A stretch of 64,000 bases of DNA from Marinobacterium sp. xm-d-530. Lineage in GTDB: Bacteria; Pseudomonadota; Gammaproteobacteria; Pseudomonadales; Balneatricaceae. The stretch covers positions 3,938 through 67,937 of the forward strand of contig CATEEE010000039.1 in assembly GCA_949499045.1 (NCBI GenBank), read 5' to 3'. Under the pieces are notes generated by a model that ran no database searches, was not told the origin of the DNA, and worked only from the letters and a program-made list of their open reading frames with translations. This document shows, piece after piece, positions 36,598 to 46,339 of this stretch (position 1 is the stretch's first letter; every line of letters starts with the position of its first letter). Both the position numbers and the translations under genes were made by a program.

Positions 36598-37857
36598 ATG
36601 AACCTTACCGAACTCAAACTAAAAAGCATGCCTGAACTGCTCGATATCGCAGCAGAAATGGGCCTAGATAACCTTGCTCGTTCTCGTAAACAAGATGTCA
36701 TCTTCTCGATCCTTAAGAAGCACGCCCGCAGTGGTGAAGATATTTACGGTGACGGTGTTCTTGAAATCTTACAGGATGGCTTCGGCTTCCTTCGTTCAGC
36801 GGACTCTTCATACCTAGCTGGACCTGATGATATTTATGTTTCACCCAGCCAGATTCGTCGTTTCAATCTGCGTACGGGTGACACCATTGCCGGAAAGATT
36901 CGTCCACCTAAAGACAGTGAGCGTTACTTTGCACTGCTGAAAGTGGCTGAGATCAACTACGACAAGCCTGAAAATGCCAAGAACAAAATTCTGTTTGAGA
37001 ACCTTACGCCACTATTCGCTCAGAAGCGTCTGCGTATGGAGATCGGTAATGGTAGTACAGAAGATATTACCGCTCGTGTTTTAGACCTAGTGACTCCGGT
37101 CGGTAAAGGTCAGCGTGCATTGGTGGTTTCACCACCGAAAGCCGGTAAAACACTGATGCTACAGAACATTGCTAACAGCATCACTCGCAACAACCCAGAG
37201 TGTTACCTTATCGTTCTTCTAATTGATGAGCGTCCGGAAGAGGTAACCGACATGCAGCGCACTGTGCGTGGCGAAGTGGTTGCATCTACGTTTGATGAGC
37301 CACCATCACGTCACGTTCAAGTCGCTGAGATGGTGCTAGAGAAAGCGAAACGTCTAACTGAACATAAGAAAGACGTCGTCATTCTGCTTGATTCGATTAC
37401 CCGTCTTGCTCGTGCTTACAACACAGTTGTACCTTCCTCAGGTAAAGTACTGACCGGTGGTGTCGATGCACACGCACTTGAGCGTCCTAAGCGTTTCTTT
37501 GGAGCGGCACGTAACATCGAAGAGGGTGGTAGCTTGACGATCATCGCTACCGCACTGGTTGATACGGGTTCTAAGATGGATGAAGTTATCTTTGAGGAGT
37601 TCAAAGGTACCGGTAACGCCGAAGTTCACCTTGATCGTCGCGTTGCTGAGAAGCGCGTCTTCCCAGCGATCAACATTCGTCGTTCAGGTACGCGTCGTGA
37701 AGATCTTCTAACAACAGAAGAAGAGCTCCAACGTATGTGGATTCTGCGTAAGCTGTTGGATCCAATGGAAGATGCGGCCGCGACTGAATTTGTTATCGAT
37801 AAATTGAAGGACTTCAAGACCAACGAAGAGTTCTTCCTATCGATGAAGCGTAAGTAA
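36598..37857 (+). CDS. rho: Transcription termination factor Rho
   Basis: A 419-residue hexameric RNA helicase, the same length as E. coli Rho. The N-terminal Rho domain ([20 protein letters not shown]) leads to the RNA-binding cold-shock fold ([17 protein letters not shown] near residue 53). The ATPase has Walker [15 protein letters not shown] near 180 and the Q-loop [18 protein letters not shown] near 344. I chose ATG 36598, because the upstream codons from 36571 lie in the leader. The gene has its own terminator. No unusual insertion is seen between the RNA-binding and ATPase domains. Confidence 0.97.
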   Translation: MNLTELKLKSMPELLDIAAEMGLDNLARSRKQDVIFSILKKHARSGEDIYGDGVLEILQDGFGFLRSADSSYLAGPDDIYVSPSQIRRFNLRTGDTIAGKIRPPKDSERYFALLKVAEINYDKPENAKNKILFENLTPLFAQKRLRMEIGNGSTEDITARVLDLVTPVGKGQRALVVSPPKAGKTLMLQNIANSITRNNPECYLIVLLIDERPEEVTDMQRTVRGEVVASTFDEPPSRHVQVAEMVLEKAKRLTEHKKDVVILLDSITRLARAYNTVVPSSGKVLTGGVDAHALERPKRFFGAARNIEEGGSLTIIATALVDTGSKMDEVIFEEFKGTGNAEVHLDRRVAEKRVFPAINIRRSGTRREDLLTTEEELQRMWILRKLLDPMEDAAATEFVIDKLKDFKTNEEFFLSMKRK

Positions 37858-37893
37858 TCAATCTGAGCGTTTATTTGGCTTAGTATTGAAACA

Positions 37894-37922
37894 GGGCGAG
37901 CATTTACCACTCGCCCTTTTTT
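37894..37922 (+). terminator. Rho-independent terminator of rho
   Basis: GGGCGAG (37894-37900) pairs with CTCGCCC (37910-37916); a run of T follows. It ends 19 bases before the ubiD start. Confidence 0.88.
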
Positions 37923-37940
37923 GTTTTTGCCGAGGATTGT

Positions 37941-39419
37941 ATGGCGACACCTAAGTACAGAGATCTGCGTGACTTTATTAGCCAGTTGGAAGCTCGTGGT
38001 GAGCTTAAGCGAATAACGCATCCTGTCGATCCCAACCTAGAGATGACAGAGATCTGTGACCGCACGCTTAAAGCCGGTGGTCCAGCACTGCTGTTTGAAA
38101 ACCCGATTGGCTATGACATGCCGGTACTAGGCAATCTGTTTGGTACCCCTGATCGAGTTGCCCTAGGCATGGGTGAGGAGTCTGTGTCAGCACTACGTGG
38201 TGTAGGTAAATTGCTGGCGCAACTTAAAGAGCCTGAACCACCCAAGGGCTTTAAAGATGCGCTAGATAAGATCCCACTCTACAAGCAAGTCCTCAACATG
38301 GGGCCTAAGGTGGTCAAAAAGGCACCCTGTCAGGAAGTTGTGCTTGAGGGTGATGCCGTCGATTTGGATTTAATTCCCATTCAAACCTGCTGGCCGGGTG
38401 ATGCAGGTCCTTTGGTGACCTGGCCGTTGGTCATTACGCGCGGTCCAAACAAAAAGCGTCAAAACTTAGGTATCTATCGTCAGCAAAAAATTGCTAAGAA
38501 TAAGTTGATAATGCGCTGGCTGTCGCATCGTGGTGGTGCGTTGGATTTCCTAGAGTGGAAACAACAGCATCCAGGCGAACCCTTCCCAGTTGCAGTGGCC
38601 TTAGGCGCTGATCCAGCGACGATTCTTGGGGCGGTGACTCCTGTACCGGATACGCTGTCAGAATACGCTTTTGCTGGGCTGTTACGGGGTGGTAAAACGG
38701 AAGTGACTTGCTGTATCGGCAGTGATCTACAAGTCCCTGCCAGTGCTGAAATTGTATTAGAAGGTTACATCTACCCGGACGAGATGGCGGATGAGGGTCC
38801 CTTTGGTGATCACACGGGTTACTACAACGAGGTCGATAGTTTCCCAGTCTTTACCGTGGAGCGTATAACTAAACGCGCCGATGCGATTTACCACAGTACT
38901 TATACGGGTCGTCCACCCGATGAGCCTGCTGTGTTAGGCGTTGCATTGAACGAGGTGTTTGTACCGATCCTGCAGAAGCAGTTCCCTGAAATTGTCGATT
39001 TCTACCTGCCACCTGAAGGTTGCTCATACCGCATGGCGGTTGTCAGTATGAAGAAGCAGTACCCTGGCCATGCTAAGCGTGTAATGCTGGGTGTTTGGTC
39101 TTTCTTACGTCAATTCATGTATACCAAATTTGTTGTCGTTGTGGATGAAGACGTAAACACTCGTGACTGGCAGGATGTCATTTGGGCGATTACGACGCGC
39201 ATGGATCCAGCTCGTGACACGGTTATGATTGAGAATACCCCGATCGACTATTTAGATTTTGCATCCCCTGTGTCTGGATTGGGTTCTAAAATGGGCTTAG
39301 ACGCAACCAATAAGTGGCAGGGCGAAACGGATCGTGAATGGGGTGAGCCCATTACCATGGATGAGTCGGTTAAACGTCGGGTGGATGATATCTGGGCCGA
39401 TCTTGGAATCGACGACTAA
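37941..39419 (+). CDS. ubiD: 4-hydroxy-3-polyprenylbenzoate decarboxylase
   Basis: A 492-residue prenylated-FMN enzyme that decarboxylates octaprenyl-hydroxybenzoate in ubiquinone synthesis. The start [20 protein letters not shown] is family-typical. The prenyl-FMN/metal site region is visible as NLGIYRQQ near residue 175, then [13 protein letters not shown], and the catalytic acid in [12 protein letters not shown] ([16 protein letters not shown]) near 285. UbiX, which makes the cofactor, is not in this window. The start is ATG 37941. fre follows after 72 bases in the same direction, as in E. coli. Confidence 0.95.
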   Translation: MATPKYRDLRDFISQLEARGELKRITHPVDPNLEMTEICDRTLKAGGPALLFENPIGYDMPVLGNLFGTPDRVALGMGEESVSALRGVGKLLAQLKEPEPPKGFKDALDKIPLYKQVLNMGPKVVKKAPCQEVVLEGDAVDLDLIPIQTCWPGDAGPLVTWPLVITRGPNKKRQNLGIYRQQKIAKNKLIMRWLSHRGGALDFLEWKQQHPGEPFPVAVALGADPATILGAVTPVPDTLSEYAFAGLLRGGKTEVTCCIGSDLQVPASAEIVLEGYIYPDEMADEGPFGDHTGYYNEVDSFPVFTVERITKRADAIYHSTYTGRPPDEPAVLGVALNEVFVPILQKQFPEIVDFYLPPEGCSYRMAVVSMKKQYPGHAKRVMLGVWSFLRQFMYTKFVVVVDEDVNTRDWQDVIWAITTRMDPARDTVMIENTPIDYLDFASPVSGLGSKMGLDATNKWQGETDREWGEPITMDESVKRRVDDIWADLGIDD

Positions 39420-39491
39420 GTCCCCACTAATCTGATACCTTTTTAAAAGTAGATTGTTAATTCGCGCAGAGCGTGGAATGTTATTTGGAGT

Positions 39492-40232
39492 ATGAACGTG
39501 GCAAGGAAAGTTACGACGATTTTATCGGCTGATTTGTTGAATAGGGATGTTTATCGTATTCGCCTTTTACTTCCTGAATCTGAGCAAGCTGGCGCTGAAT
39601 TTAAAGCGGGACAGTATCTTGATATCTGTCTGCCAGATGGAAAAAAAGCGTCATTCTCCATCGCATCTGCACCCGAGGCGGGCCGCGAGTTAGAACTCCA
39701 TATCCGCCACATGCCGGAAAGTGAGTTTAACGACTCGATCGTTCAGCATCTACTTCATCAACCCAGTGTTGAAGTTGAGTTGGCGATGGGCGACTGCACC
39801 CTCAACCTTGATGAGCTCAGTGACGGCCAGTCGATTATCTTTGCGGCAGCCAGTACCGGTTTTTCACAGGTAAAAAGTATTGTTGAACATCTGATAGCCA
39901 GTGGTCGCAAAAACCCGATCCATGTCTACTGGGGAGCGCGTGTCGAGGAGGATATGTACCTTGAGACCCTGCCTCAGAGCTGGGCTGAACACCATTCCAA
40001 CATTCACTTTATTCCTGTTGTTAGCGAACCTGAAAAAAGCCCGGGTTGGAGCGGCCGTACTGGCTTATTGCCAGCGGCAATTGTGGAAGATGTTGAAGAT
40101 CTTTCTAAGACTCAGGTCTTTGCTTGTGGGTCTCCAGCAATGGTCTATGCGCTGTTGGATGCCCTAGAAGAGCAAGGCTTTACTCAGAGCCAGATGAAAT
40201 CTGACGTGTTTGCCTACGCCCCACGTCCATAA
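39492..40232 (+). CDS. fre: NAD(P)H-flavin reductase, Fre/LuxG type
   Basis: A 246-residue cytoplasmic flavin reductase: an FAD/FMN-binding barrel (residues 1-105) and an NAD-binding domain (about 106-240), without a ferredoxin module. The flavin loop reads FSIASAPEAG; the Arg that precedes FS in many Fre proteins is replaced (KKASFSIAS), which is slightly unusual. The nucleotide loop FAAASTGFSQVKSIVEHL near 117 and the C-terminal VFACGSPAMVYAL are standard. It supplies reduced flavin; in E. coli it lies next to ubiD and was once called ubiB. ATG 39492 is the start, with a weak upstream site (TTTGGAG at 39484-39490). Confidence 0.9.
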   Translation: MNVARKVTTILSADLLNRDVYRIRLLLPESEQAGAEFKAGQYLDICLPDGKKASFSIASAPEAGRELELHIRHMPESEFNDSIVQHLLHQPSVEVELAMGDCTLNLDELSDGQSIIFAAASTGFSQVKSIVEHLIASGRKNPIHVYWGARVEEDMYLETLPQSWAEHHSNIHFIPVVSEPEKSPGWSGRTGLLPAAIVEDVEDLSKTQVFACGSPAMVYALLDALEEQGFTQSQMKSDVFAYAPRP

Positions 40233-40247
40233 TAATTTTACTCACCT

Positions 40248-40727
40248 ATGACCCCTGCTATTGAAGCTGCCAAAAAGGCAAAAATACCCTTTAATACGCA
40301 TCAGTATGAACATGCACCCGGGGCCGCTTACGGCCTCGAAGCTGCAGGTAAGTTAGCCCTCGACCCAGGTCAAGTTTTTAAAACTTTGATGCTTGAGACT
40401 GACCGAGGCCCAAGTGCGCTGGCGGTTGCAGTCATACCAGTAGCAGCCACTTTGGATCTCAAAGCCGCAGCTAAAGCACTAAAACAGAAAAAAGTGTCGA
40501 TGGCGGATCCTCAGGTTGCTCAGCGCTTAACCGGCTACCTGGTTGGAGGAATAAGTCCACTGGGGCAGAAGCGAGGTTTTGCTACCTTAATCGATCAGAG
40601 TGCTGAGTCTTTGAATACGGTGTACGTAAGTGCTGGAAGACGTGGACTTGAGATCGAGTTGACACCAACTGACCTGTTGAGAGTTACACAAGGTCAGTTT
40701 GCTGCGATTGCTAAGTTTAAGAGTTAA
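40248..40727 (+). CDS. ybaK: Cys-tRNA(Pro)/Cys-tRNA(Cys) deacylase YbaK
   Basis: A 159-residue editing enzyme of the YbaK/EbsC family that hydrolyses Cys mischarged on tRNA(Pro). Features are the start TPAIEAAKKAKIPFNTHQYE, the strand VFKTLMLETD near residue 42, the catalytic-region lysine within AAKALKQKKVSMADPQVAQR, and the glycine loop GYLVGGISPLGQKRGFATLID. The start is ATG 40248. It follows fre by 15 bases in the same direction and may be cotranscribed. It is convergent with the acetoacetyl-CoA synthetase gene. Confidence 0.93.
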   Translation: MTPAIEAAKKAKIPFNTHQYEHAPGAAYGLEAAGKLALDPGQVFKTLMLETDRGPSALAVAVIPVAATLDLKAAAKALKQKKVSMADPQVAQRLTGYLVGGISPLGQKRGFATLIDQSAESLNTVYVSAGRRGLEIELTPTDLLRVTQGQFAAIAKFKS

Positions 40728-40749
40728 TGGGTTTTGGTCGTCTTAATCC

Positions 40750-42690
40750 TTAAACTCCCAACCCTTTGAATAGCTCTAACGCCTCAGGATTAGCCAGTGA
40801 CTCCCTGTTTTTAACCGGCTCCCCGATCAACACGTTACGTACGGCTAGCTCAACGATTTTTCCGCTTTTCGTTCTTGGGATATCGGCTACCGCTTTAATG
40901 ATCCCGGGTACATGTCTGGGTGTGGTGTTGCTGCGAATGGTGCTTTTAATCTCGGCCACAAGCTCATCTGTTAATGAAGTACCTTCAGCGAGCACGACGT
41001 AAAGAGCGACAATAACATCATCATCTTTTGGTAACCCGACGCAGATGCTCTCGGTAATGCCTGCTACTTTCTCAACTTGACGGTAGATCTCGGCGGTACC
41101 GATTCTGACTCCACCTGGATTCAGCACGGCATCGGATCGACCATGGATGATCACTCCATTACGCTCTGTGAGTTCGGCGTAATCACCGTGTGCCCAAATG
41201 TTATCGAAGCGTTCAAAGTAGGCTGCTTTGTAACGTTCACCCTGCGGGTCATTCCAGAAACCGATAGGTCGACTAGGGAAGGGGGCCGTACACACCAACT
41301 CTCCCTTCTCTCCGACCCTTGAGTTGCCCTCATCGTCATAAATATCAACAGCCATACCTAACCCTCTTGCCTGCAATTCACCAGAGTAGACGGGTAGGGT
41401 TGGCACACCCAACGCAAAGCATGAGACGATGTCGGTTCCGCCAGAGATAGAGGCCAGGTGTAGATCTTGCTTCACTGAGTCATAGATAAATTCAAAGCTG
41501 TCGGGCGAGAGCGGAGATCCGGTTGAGAGTATCGATCTCAGCTGAGTAAAAGCGTGATGTTGATTGGGTCTATAATCCGCATTTTGAATGGCGGCTATGT
41601 ACTTGGCACTGGTGCCAAAGGCGGTTATCTCCTCTTGTTCCACAATGTCCCAAAGAGCAGAGGCTGCAGGGTGGAAGGGTGAGCCGTCAAATAGAACGAG
41701 TGAGGCACCAACGGCTAAGCCTGATGCCATCCAGTTCCACATCATCCAACCGCAGGTTGTAAAGTACATTAATCGGCTATCTGGGCCTAAATCAGTATGC
41801 AATGCTAGCTCTTTGATGTGCTGTAAAAGAGTACCACCAGCGCCATGCACGATGCATTTTGGAACCCCTGTTGTCCCTGATGAGTAGAGGATGTAAAGCG
41901 GATGATCAAAGGGCAGTTCTACAAAATCTATTTCGCTGGGTTGTTCGTCCGATAGGTCTGACCAACGTTGTGCTCCTTTTATGGCCTTTAGATCAGGTGA
42001 GTCATTAAGGAATGGGTAGACTACGACTCCTTCCACACTGGGGATGCGAGCTATGATCTCGGGCAGCTTGTCGAGATTGTTAATCTGTTTTCCAGCATAG
42101 TGGTAGCCATCCACAGTAAAGATCAGTTTCGGCTCCACTTGCCCGAATCGGTCGACGACACCATTGACCCCAAAATCGGGTGAGCAGGAGGTCCAAACAG
42201 CTCCCAGTGCGGTTGTGGCCAACATGGCAATAATCGCCTCTGGCGCATTGGGTAGGTAGCCTGCAATACGATCGCCGGCGACAATATTCATCTTTTTTAG
42301 ATAGCTCTGTACCCCAGCAACTTGCTGATAAAGCTCTGCATAGGTCAGCGTTCTGCGGTTGCCATTTTCCCCCCGAAAAATGATCGCAACACTGTTATCG
42401 CGACGCTTTAATAGGTGCTTGGCGAAGTTGAGCTTGGCACCTTCAAACCAATGGGCGTCACGAATTCCATCTCCCTTTTGTAGCACCTCTTTTGCCGGAT
42501 GGCTGAACTCAACATTGAGATACTGACAAACCGAGTCCCAAAATTGATCAGGCTGTTCAATACTCCATTTCCACAGATCATCATAAGTCGATAGTGTTAG
42601 TGAGAGCTGATCGTTCACTCGGTTTTGGAATTCGGTTAAGCGTGCAGCGGCAATACGTTCATTGCTTGGATGCCAAAGCAGTTTAGACAT
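40750..42690 (-). CDS. Acetoacetyl-CoA synthetase
   Basis: A 646-residue acyl-adenylate-forming ligase that activates acetoacetate to acetoacetyl-CoA with ATP and CoA, feeding ketone bodies or PHB breakdown products into central metabolism. The length (about 650), the N-terminal ACAS region (QPDQFWDSVCQYLNVEF), and DAHWFEGAKLNFAKHLL near residue 79 separate it from acetyl-CoA synthetase. The P-loop-like YSSGTTGVPKCIVHG is near 269. The terminal adenylation lysine lies in PRTKSGKIVELAVR near 615. I chose ATG 42690 (MSKLLWHPSNE) over the frame opening at 42732. No partner gene adjoins it. Confidence 0.92.
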   Translation of the reverse strand: MSKLLWHPSNERIAAARLTEFQNRVNDQLSLTLSTYDDLWKWSIEQPDQFWDSVCQYLNVEFSHPAKEVLQKGDGIRDAHWFEGAKLNFAKHLLKRRDNSVAIIFRGENGNRRTLTYAELYQQVAGVQSYLKKMNIVAGDRIAGYLPNAPEAIIAMLATTALGAVWTSCSPDFGVNGVVDRFGQVEPKLIFTVDGYHYAGKQINNLDKLPEIIARIPSVEGVVVYPFLNDSPDLKAIKGAQRWSDLSDEQPSEIDFVELPFDHPLYILYSSGTTGVPKCIVHGAGGTLLQHIKELALHTDLGPDSRLMYFTTCGWMMWNWMASGLAVGASLVLFDGSPFHPAASALWDIVEQEEITAFGTSAKYIAAIQNADYRPNQHHAFTQLRSILSTGSPLSPDSFEFIYDSVKQDLHLASISGGTDIVSCFALGVPTLPVYSGELQARGLGMAVDIYDDEGNSRVGEKGELVCTAPFPSRPIGFWNDPQGERYKAAYFERFDNIWAHGDYAELTERNGVIIHGRSDAVLNPGGVRIGTAEIYRQVEKVAGITESICVGLPKDDDVIVALYVVLAEGTSLTDELVAEIKSTIRSNTTPRHVPGIIKAVADIPRTKSGKIVELAVRNVLIGEPVKNRESLANPEALELFKGLGV

Positions 42691-42797
42691 GAGTTTACCT
42701 AAAGCTAAGAAATTATATGAACCATAAGTCATGGTGTTCTTTCACTCAAGCGGAAAGGGGTGGAAGTTCACTTCGCGAAACCGGAGATTTGGGGAAT

Positions 42798-42822
42798 AAA
42801 AAAGGCACCCTAAGGTGCCTTT
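42798..42822 (-). terminator. Rho-independent terminator of the mobA-like gene
   Basis: GGCACC and GGTGCC pair around a short loop (CTAA on the plus strand). On the minus strand the stem is followed by T6. Confidence 0.85.
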
Positions 42823-42839
42823 GCTAGTTGGATCTGATT

Positions 42840-44759
42840 TCAGTTCTGCTCAACAAAGATGTTTGAGAAGAAGTCAGCCAATTCGTCTGTTGCCGATAGT
42901 GGCAGTACGTGTGCGATGTACTGGTCTGGACGCACGACAATCATACAGCCCTGCTCACGATCGATACCGCGCATGTCGAAGATGTCGCCATTGCCTTTGT
43001 GATCAACACAGAAGACTTTCTCATGATCCTGGATACCCAACTTGCCCTTCTTGGGAATAAGTAGCGAAGGCATCTTGTCATAATCCAGGTCGTAGAATGT
43101 CTGCTGGAACACAGCACGAACATCAATGACTGAATCGATATCAGCACCGGACTGGGTGTATTTAACAACCGGTGAGTGGCTGTCGTTCTCTAACCAATCC
43201 GCTAGGGTATGAATGGCAGAGCTTGAGCTGGTGTCATTTTTGCCAGCAAACGCATAGATTCTCCAACGAGCATCGGCCTGTGCTACATGACCCAGTTGCA
43301 TGTGTTTCGCATCGGACACACGAAGTACAGGTGCAGAGTGGAAACGACGTCCAATCTCTTCGCCTGTTGCCAACGCTTGGTAGGTTGGCGCACCGGTTAG
43401 GATTGACTCATCGTATTTAACTGCCAAGCCGCCCGTGAACTCTAAATTCTCCTTGAAGGCACGAACGAAGCGAGGCTCATCGCCTTTATCCAGTTCAGAG
43501 GTTCCAGGAGGGGCCGACATAATGCGCGCCCACTCATGGTCGGTTTCAACAAGACGTTTGGCTTCCGTCCAACGCTCTTTAGAGTAGGTGTGTAGCAGTG
43601 AGGCGTCCGATTGACCAGTCAGTACGTGTACTAACTTCCAGCCTAGGTTGAAGGTATCTTGCATCGACACGTTCATGCCCTGGCCCGCTTTAGGGCTGTG
43701 CGTGTGACACGCATCGCCAGCGGTAAATACGCGTGGGTTGCGAGTTGCACGTTCTTCATCAACGACATCATCAAAGCGGTCAGTCATGCGGTGACCGATC
43801 TCGTACACAGACCACCAAACCACCTCTTTTACATCGATGCTGTATGGGTGCATGATGCGGTTGGCTGCTGCGATTGTGTCTTCCGCTGTGAACTTGCGGT
43901 TTGCAACACGCTCATCCTCTTTCAGTTTGTCGAGCTCAACGTACATGCGGAACATGTAACCACCCTCACGAGGTAGGATCAGTACGTTGCCCTCTGTGGC
44001 AGAGGTGATCAGACACTTCTGGCGAACATCAGGGAAATCCGTGTTGGCAAGGATGTCCATAACGCCCCAAGCCTGGTGTGCTGCATCGCCATGCAGTTCG
44101 CCACCGATTGCAGTCCGAACATTAGAGCGTGCACCGTCACAACCAACCACGTAGTTGGCGCGAACAATCTTCTTATTACCTTTATTAATACCGGTATTGA
44201 CCAGTGTCACTGTCACTGGGTATTCATCAAGTGATGGGTTTACCTCTAACGTTTCTACCGACCAGCTGTAGTCCGGTTGCATTCGTGTGGGTGAGTTATC
44301 CATCACTTCAAGGAACCACTGATGGATGCGTGACTGATTGACGATGATATGTGGCATCTCAGATGAGTCATCAGCAACGTCCTGAACGCGACCGATGCGT
44401 TGGATATTCTTTGGGTTCTCTGGGTCTGGCATCCAGAAATTGGTTTGGTTTACCCAGTAAGCTTCACGCTTTACTGCATCCGCAAAACCAAAAGCCTGAA
44501 ACATCTCCATGGTGCGCGTGTTGATACCATCCGCTTTACCTTTTTGGATGTTCATTGGGCTTGGCTCAACGATCATTGTGCTGATCTCAGGGAACTGAGA
44601 TAGCTGAGCTGCAAGACAGAGGCCTGCAGGGCCTGTACCGGCAATCAGCACGTCAACTTTTTCAGGAAGAATGGCATTGGGTGCGAATTCACGGCGATTA
44701 GGTGCAGCATTTTTGCGATCTGGGTTACCGCCACGGAAACCATCTTCATAATATTGCAT
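42840..44759 (-). CDS. mobA: FAD-dependent aromatic hydroxylase, 3-hydroxybenzoate 4-monooxygenase-like
   Basis: A 639-residue flavoprotein monooxygenase of the phenol 2-hydroxylase/MobA group. The FAD dinucleotide fold is VLIAGTGPAGLCLA near residue 41. The conserved DG motif is VVGCDGARSNVR near 202, and the GD motif FTAGDACHTHSPKAGQGMN near 345. The last 170 residues form the thioredoxin-like domain of this class (DARWRIYAFAGKND). MobA turns 3-hydroxybenzoate into protocatechuate with NADPH and O2; it is 639 residues long in Comamonas, the same as here. ATG 44759 has GGAG seven bases upstream. A divergent MarR gene matches the known mobA-mobR layout. Substrate is therefore probable, not proven; phenol is an alternative. 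Confidence 0.85.
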   Translation of the reverse strand: MQYYEDGFRGGNPDRKNAAPNRREFAPNAILPEKVDVLIAGTGPAGLCLAAQLSQFPEISTMIVEPSPMNIQKGKADGINTRTMEMFQAFGFADAVKREAYWVNQTNFWMPDPENPKNIQRIGRVQDVADDSSEMPHIIVNQSRIHQWFLEVMDNSPTRMQPDYSWSVETLEVNPSLDEYPVTVTLVNTGINKGNKKIVRANYVVGCDGARSNVRTAIGGELHGDAAHQAWGVMDILANTDFPDVRQKCLITSATEGNVLILPREGGYMFRMYVELDKLKEDERVANRKFTAEDTIAAANRIMHPYSIDVKEVVWWSVYEIGHRMTDRFDDVVDEERATRNPRVFTAGDACHTHSPKAGQGMNVSMQDTFNLGWKLVHVLTGQSDASLLHTYSKERWTEAKRLVETDHEWARIMSAPPGTSELDKGDEPRFVRAFKENLEFTGGLAVKYDESILTGAPTYQALATGEEIGRRFHSAPVLRVSDAKHMQLGHVAQADARWRIYAFAGKNDTSSSSAIHTLADWLENDSHSPVVKYTQSGADIDSVIDVRAVFQQTFYDLDYDKMPSLLIPKKGKLGIQDHEKVFCVDHKGNGDIFDMRGIDREQGCMIVVRPDQYIAHVLPLSATDELADFFSNIFVEQN

Positions 44760-44810
44760 CACTAGACTCCTTGTTGTCTTCTGTCTCTTAGTGCAGCTTG
44801 GTAAGCTATT

Positions 44811-44828
44811 TAGTAAGCATACTTACTA
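44811..44828. promoter_or_regulatory. Operator-like palindrome 1 (mobA side)
   Basis: TAGTAAGCATACTTACTA has perfect 7-bp arms (TAGTAAG/CTTACTA) around four bases. It lies 51 bases upstream of the mobA start, where a MarR repressor would cover the promoter. Confidence 0.65.
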
Positions 44829-44870
44829 TTAATGAGCATAGTTTAACTAATGTTTTATACGGCTGTAAAC

Positions 44871-44888
44871 TAGTAAGTGTACAAACTA
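44871..44888. promoter_or_regulatory. Operator-like palindrome 2 (marR side)
   Basis: TAGTAAGTGTACAAACTA matches palindrome 1 at 14 of 18 positions, is exactly 60 bp away, and lies 50 bases upstream of the marR start. An additional perfect palindrome CAAACTAGTTTG overlaps its right half (44882-44893). Confidence 0.6.
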
Positions 44889-44938
44889 GTTTGTTTCACA
44901 TAGGATGGTCTAAATAACCTAGAGTTCTGGAGAGAAGG

Positions 44939-45355
44939 TTGTCCTACTACGAGATGCCTGGTCACCTGATACGACGCTTAAGCCAGCAGTCTAACCAGGT
45001 GTTTCAAGATGAAATGAAACGCATCGGTTTCGATGTCACGTCGGTGCAGTTTGCCGCAATGCAGGCGATAGATCTGCATGGCGAGATGGAGCAGTCTCAG
45101 ATCGCTCAATCGATTCATTATGATAAAGCGACCATTGGCGGAGTGATTGATCGACTTGAAAAACGGGGTTGGGTAGAGCGGAAAGCAAACCCCAAAGATA
45201 AACGTGCCAAATTAGTTTCCCTTACTAAAGAAGGGTGCAAAGCCTTGGGGGAGTTTACGCCAGTGGTCAATGCGCTACAGGATCAAGTTGTGGCTAATCT
45301 TAGCGCTGAAGAGCGTGCACTGTTTATCAAATTGGCGCAAAAGGTTGTTTCTTAG
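44939..45355 (+). CDS. MarR-family transcriptional regulator (MobR-like)
   Basis: A 138-residue winged-helix regulator, likely a dimer. The recognition region spans residues about 50-105: MEQSQIAQSIHYDKATIGGV, then IDRLEKRGWVERKANPKDKR with the beta-wing DKRAKLVSLTKEG. I start it at TTG 44939, because GGAG at 44929-44932 is six bases away; ATG 44954 (MPGHLIRRL) is possible. It is divergent from the mobA-like gene. In Comamonas the MarR protein MobR represses mobA until 3-hydroxybenzoate binds; the layout here suggests the same logic with autoregulation through the second palindrome. Confidence 0.88.
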   Translation: MSYYEMPGHLIRRLSQQSNQVFQDEMKRIGFDVTSVQFAAMQAIDLHGEMEQSQIAQSIHYDKATIGGVIDRLEKRGWVERKANPKDKRAKLVSLTKEGCKALGEFTPVVNALQDQVVANLSAEERALFIKLAQKVVS

Positions 45356-45603
45356 AACGTTTTTTGAACTTGAAAATTGCCCTATTTGGAGTAGGCTCAG
45401 TGCCTTGTGGGTCGAAATGAGTTGACATAATCACCTATGCTGTATTAAAGTGCATCCCGATCGATAATTTATCGACTATTTGTGTCCGCTGTTTCGAAGT
45501 ACTCGCAAGATCCTCGTCCTGTAATCATAAGTAATATTTAAAATATCTTTCATTTCCTTCGGCTCAAGAATGAGTCGTCAACTCTTTTTATGGGACAAAA
45601 AAT

Positions 45604-45813
45604 ATGTCAACTACACATACTGGAACCGTTAAATGGTTCAATGATGAAAAAGGTTTCGGTTTTATTCAGCAAGAGTCAGGCCCAGACGTTTTCGCACATT
45701 TCAAGGCAATTGAAGGTGACGGCTTTAAAAGCCTAACTGAAGGTCAGCAAGTAGAGTTTAATATCTCTCAAGGACAGAAAGGTCCTCAAGCTGACAACAT
45801 TCGTCCGATCTAA
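45604..45813 (+). CDS. Cold-shock protein, CspA family
   Basis: A 69-residue single cold-shock domain that binds single-stranded RNA and DNA. RNP1 is KGFGFI near residue 17 ([15 protein letters not shown]) and RNP2 is VFAHF near 30, where many paralogues read VFVHF. The 248-base upstream gap has no gene and could hold a long structured leader, as in cspA of E. coli. After the stop, GGGGTT (45832-45837) and AACCCC (45844-45849) form a hairpin without a T tract, at best a weak terminator. It may or may not be cold-induced; many paralogues are constitutive. Confidence 0.93.
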   Translation: MSTTHTGTVKWFNDEKGFGFIQQESGPDVFAHFKAIEGDGFKSLTEGQQVEFNISQGQKGPQADNIRPI

Positions 45814-46074
45814 TCCTGATCAGACTCAGTGGGGGTTTTAAATAACCCCTGCTCTTCACTCACTTCCCCTTTCAAACTACACCGACAACATTGCTGCTAG
45901 CAAAGCAATTTATCAATCCTATCATCTGAGCTATCACTTACCTTAACGAATCTAGTTGAAGGGTTGTGCCAATCTCATTTTTTACCTTTATTGATCAGTG
46001 CAGATTGGGCCCGATTATTGCGTTCGGGGAAATTGAGATACTTTTTAAAAGATATATTTTTAGGTTGTAAATAA

Positions 46075-46251
46075 ATGGACAATTTACTCTTTACACTTCG
46101 CAAAGATGGAAGTGTCATGTGTGCGGAAGATCACCGTGGACTACTCTGTTTCAAAATAGATTCTGAAACCCACGAGCAGTGGATGCTTCGTTGTGCAGAG
46201 ATCTTTCGCCTAGGCTCTTTGGTAGCAGATGTATCTCGACTTAAACGCTAA
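46075..46251 (+). CDS. Hypothetical protein, 58 residues
   Basis: ATG 46075 to TAA 46251 encodes a soluble peptide (MDNLLFTLRKDGSVMCAEDH at the start and LVADVSRLKR at the end) with three cysteines and mixed charged residues. Codon use looks like that of neighbouring genes and is unlike a random frame. The upstream ribosome site is poor (TAGG about 11 bases away). I do not recognise a family. It lies alone between the cold-shock gene and folD, 89 bases before the folD end, and no terminator is evident. Confidence 0.5.
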   Translation: MDNLLFTLRKDGSVMCAEDHRGLLCFKIDSETHEQWMLRCAEIFRLGSLVADVSRLKR

Positions 46252-46339
46252 GGTTTAAGGGTATTGGGCGACTAATATGTGCCAAAAAGAGAGAAAAAGG
46301 AGAACCTTAGCTCTCCAAGCTGTTTGACCGCAGCTAGAT

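Noticed and set aside
45356..46074. tRNA or other structured RNA around the cold-shock gene
   Set aside because: No cloverleaf, TTC-arm or CCA pattern seen; only a GGGGTT/AACCCC hairpin without a T tract after the gene.
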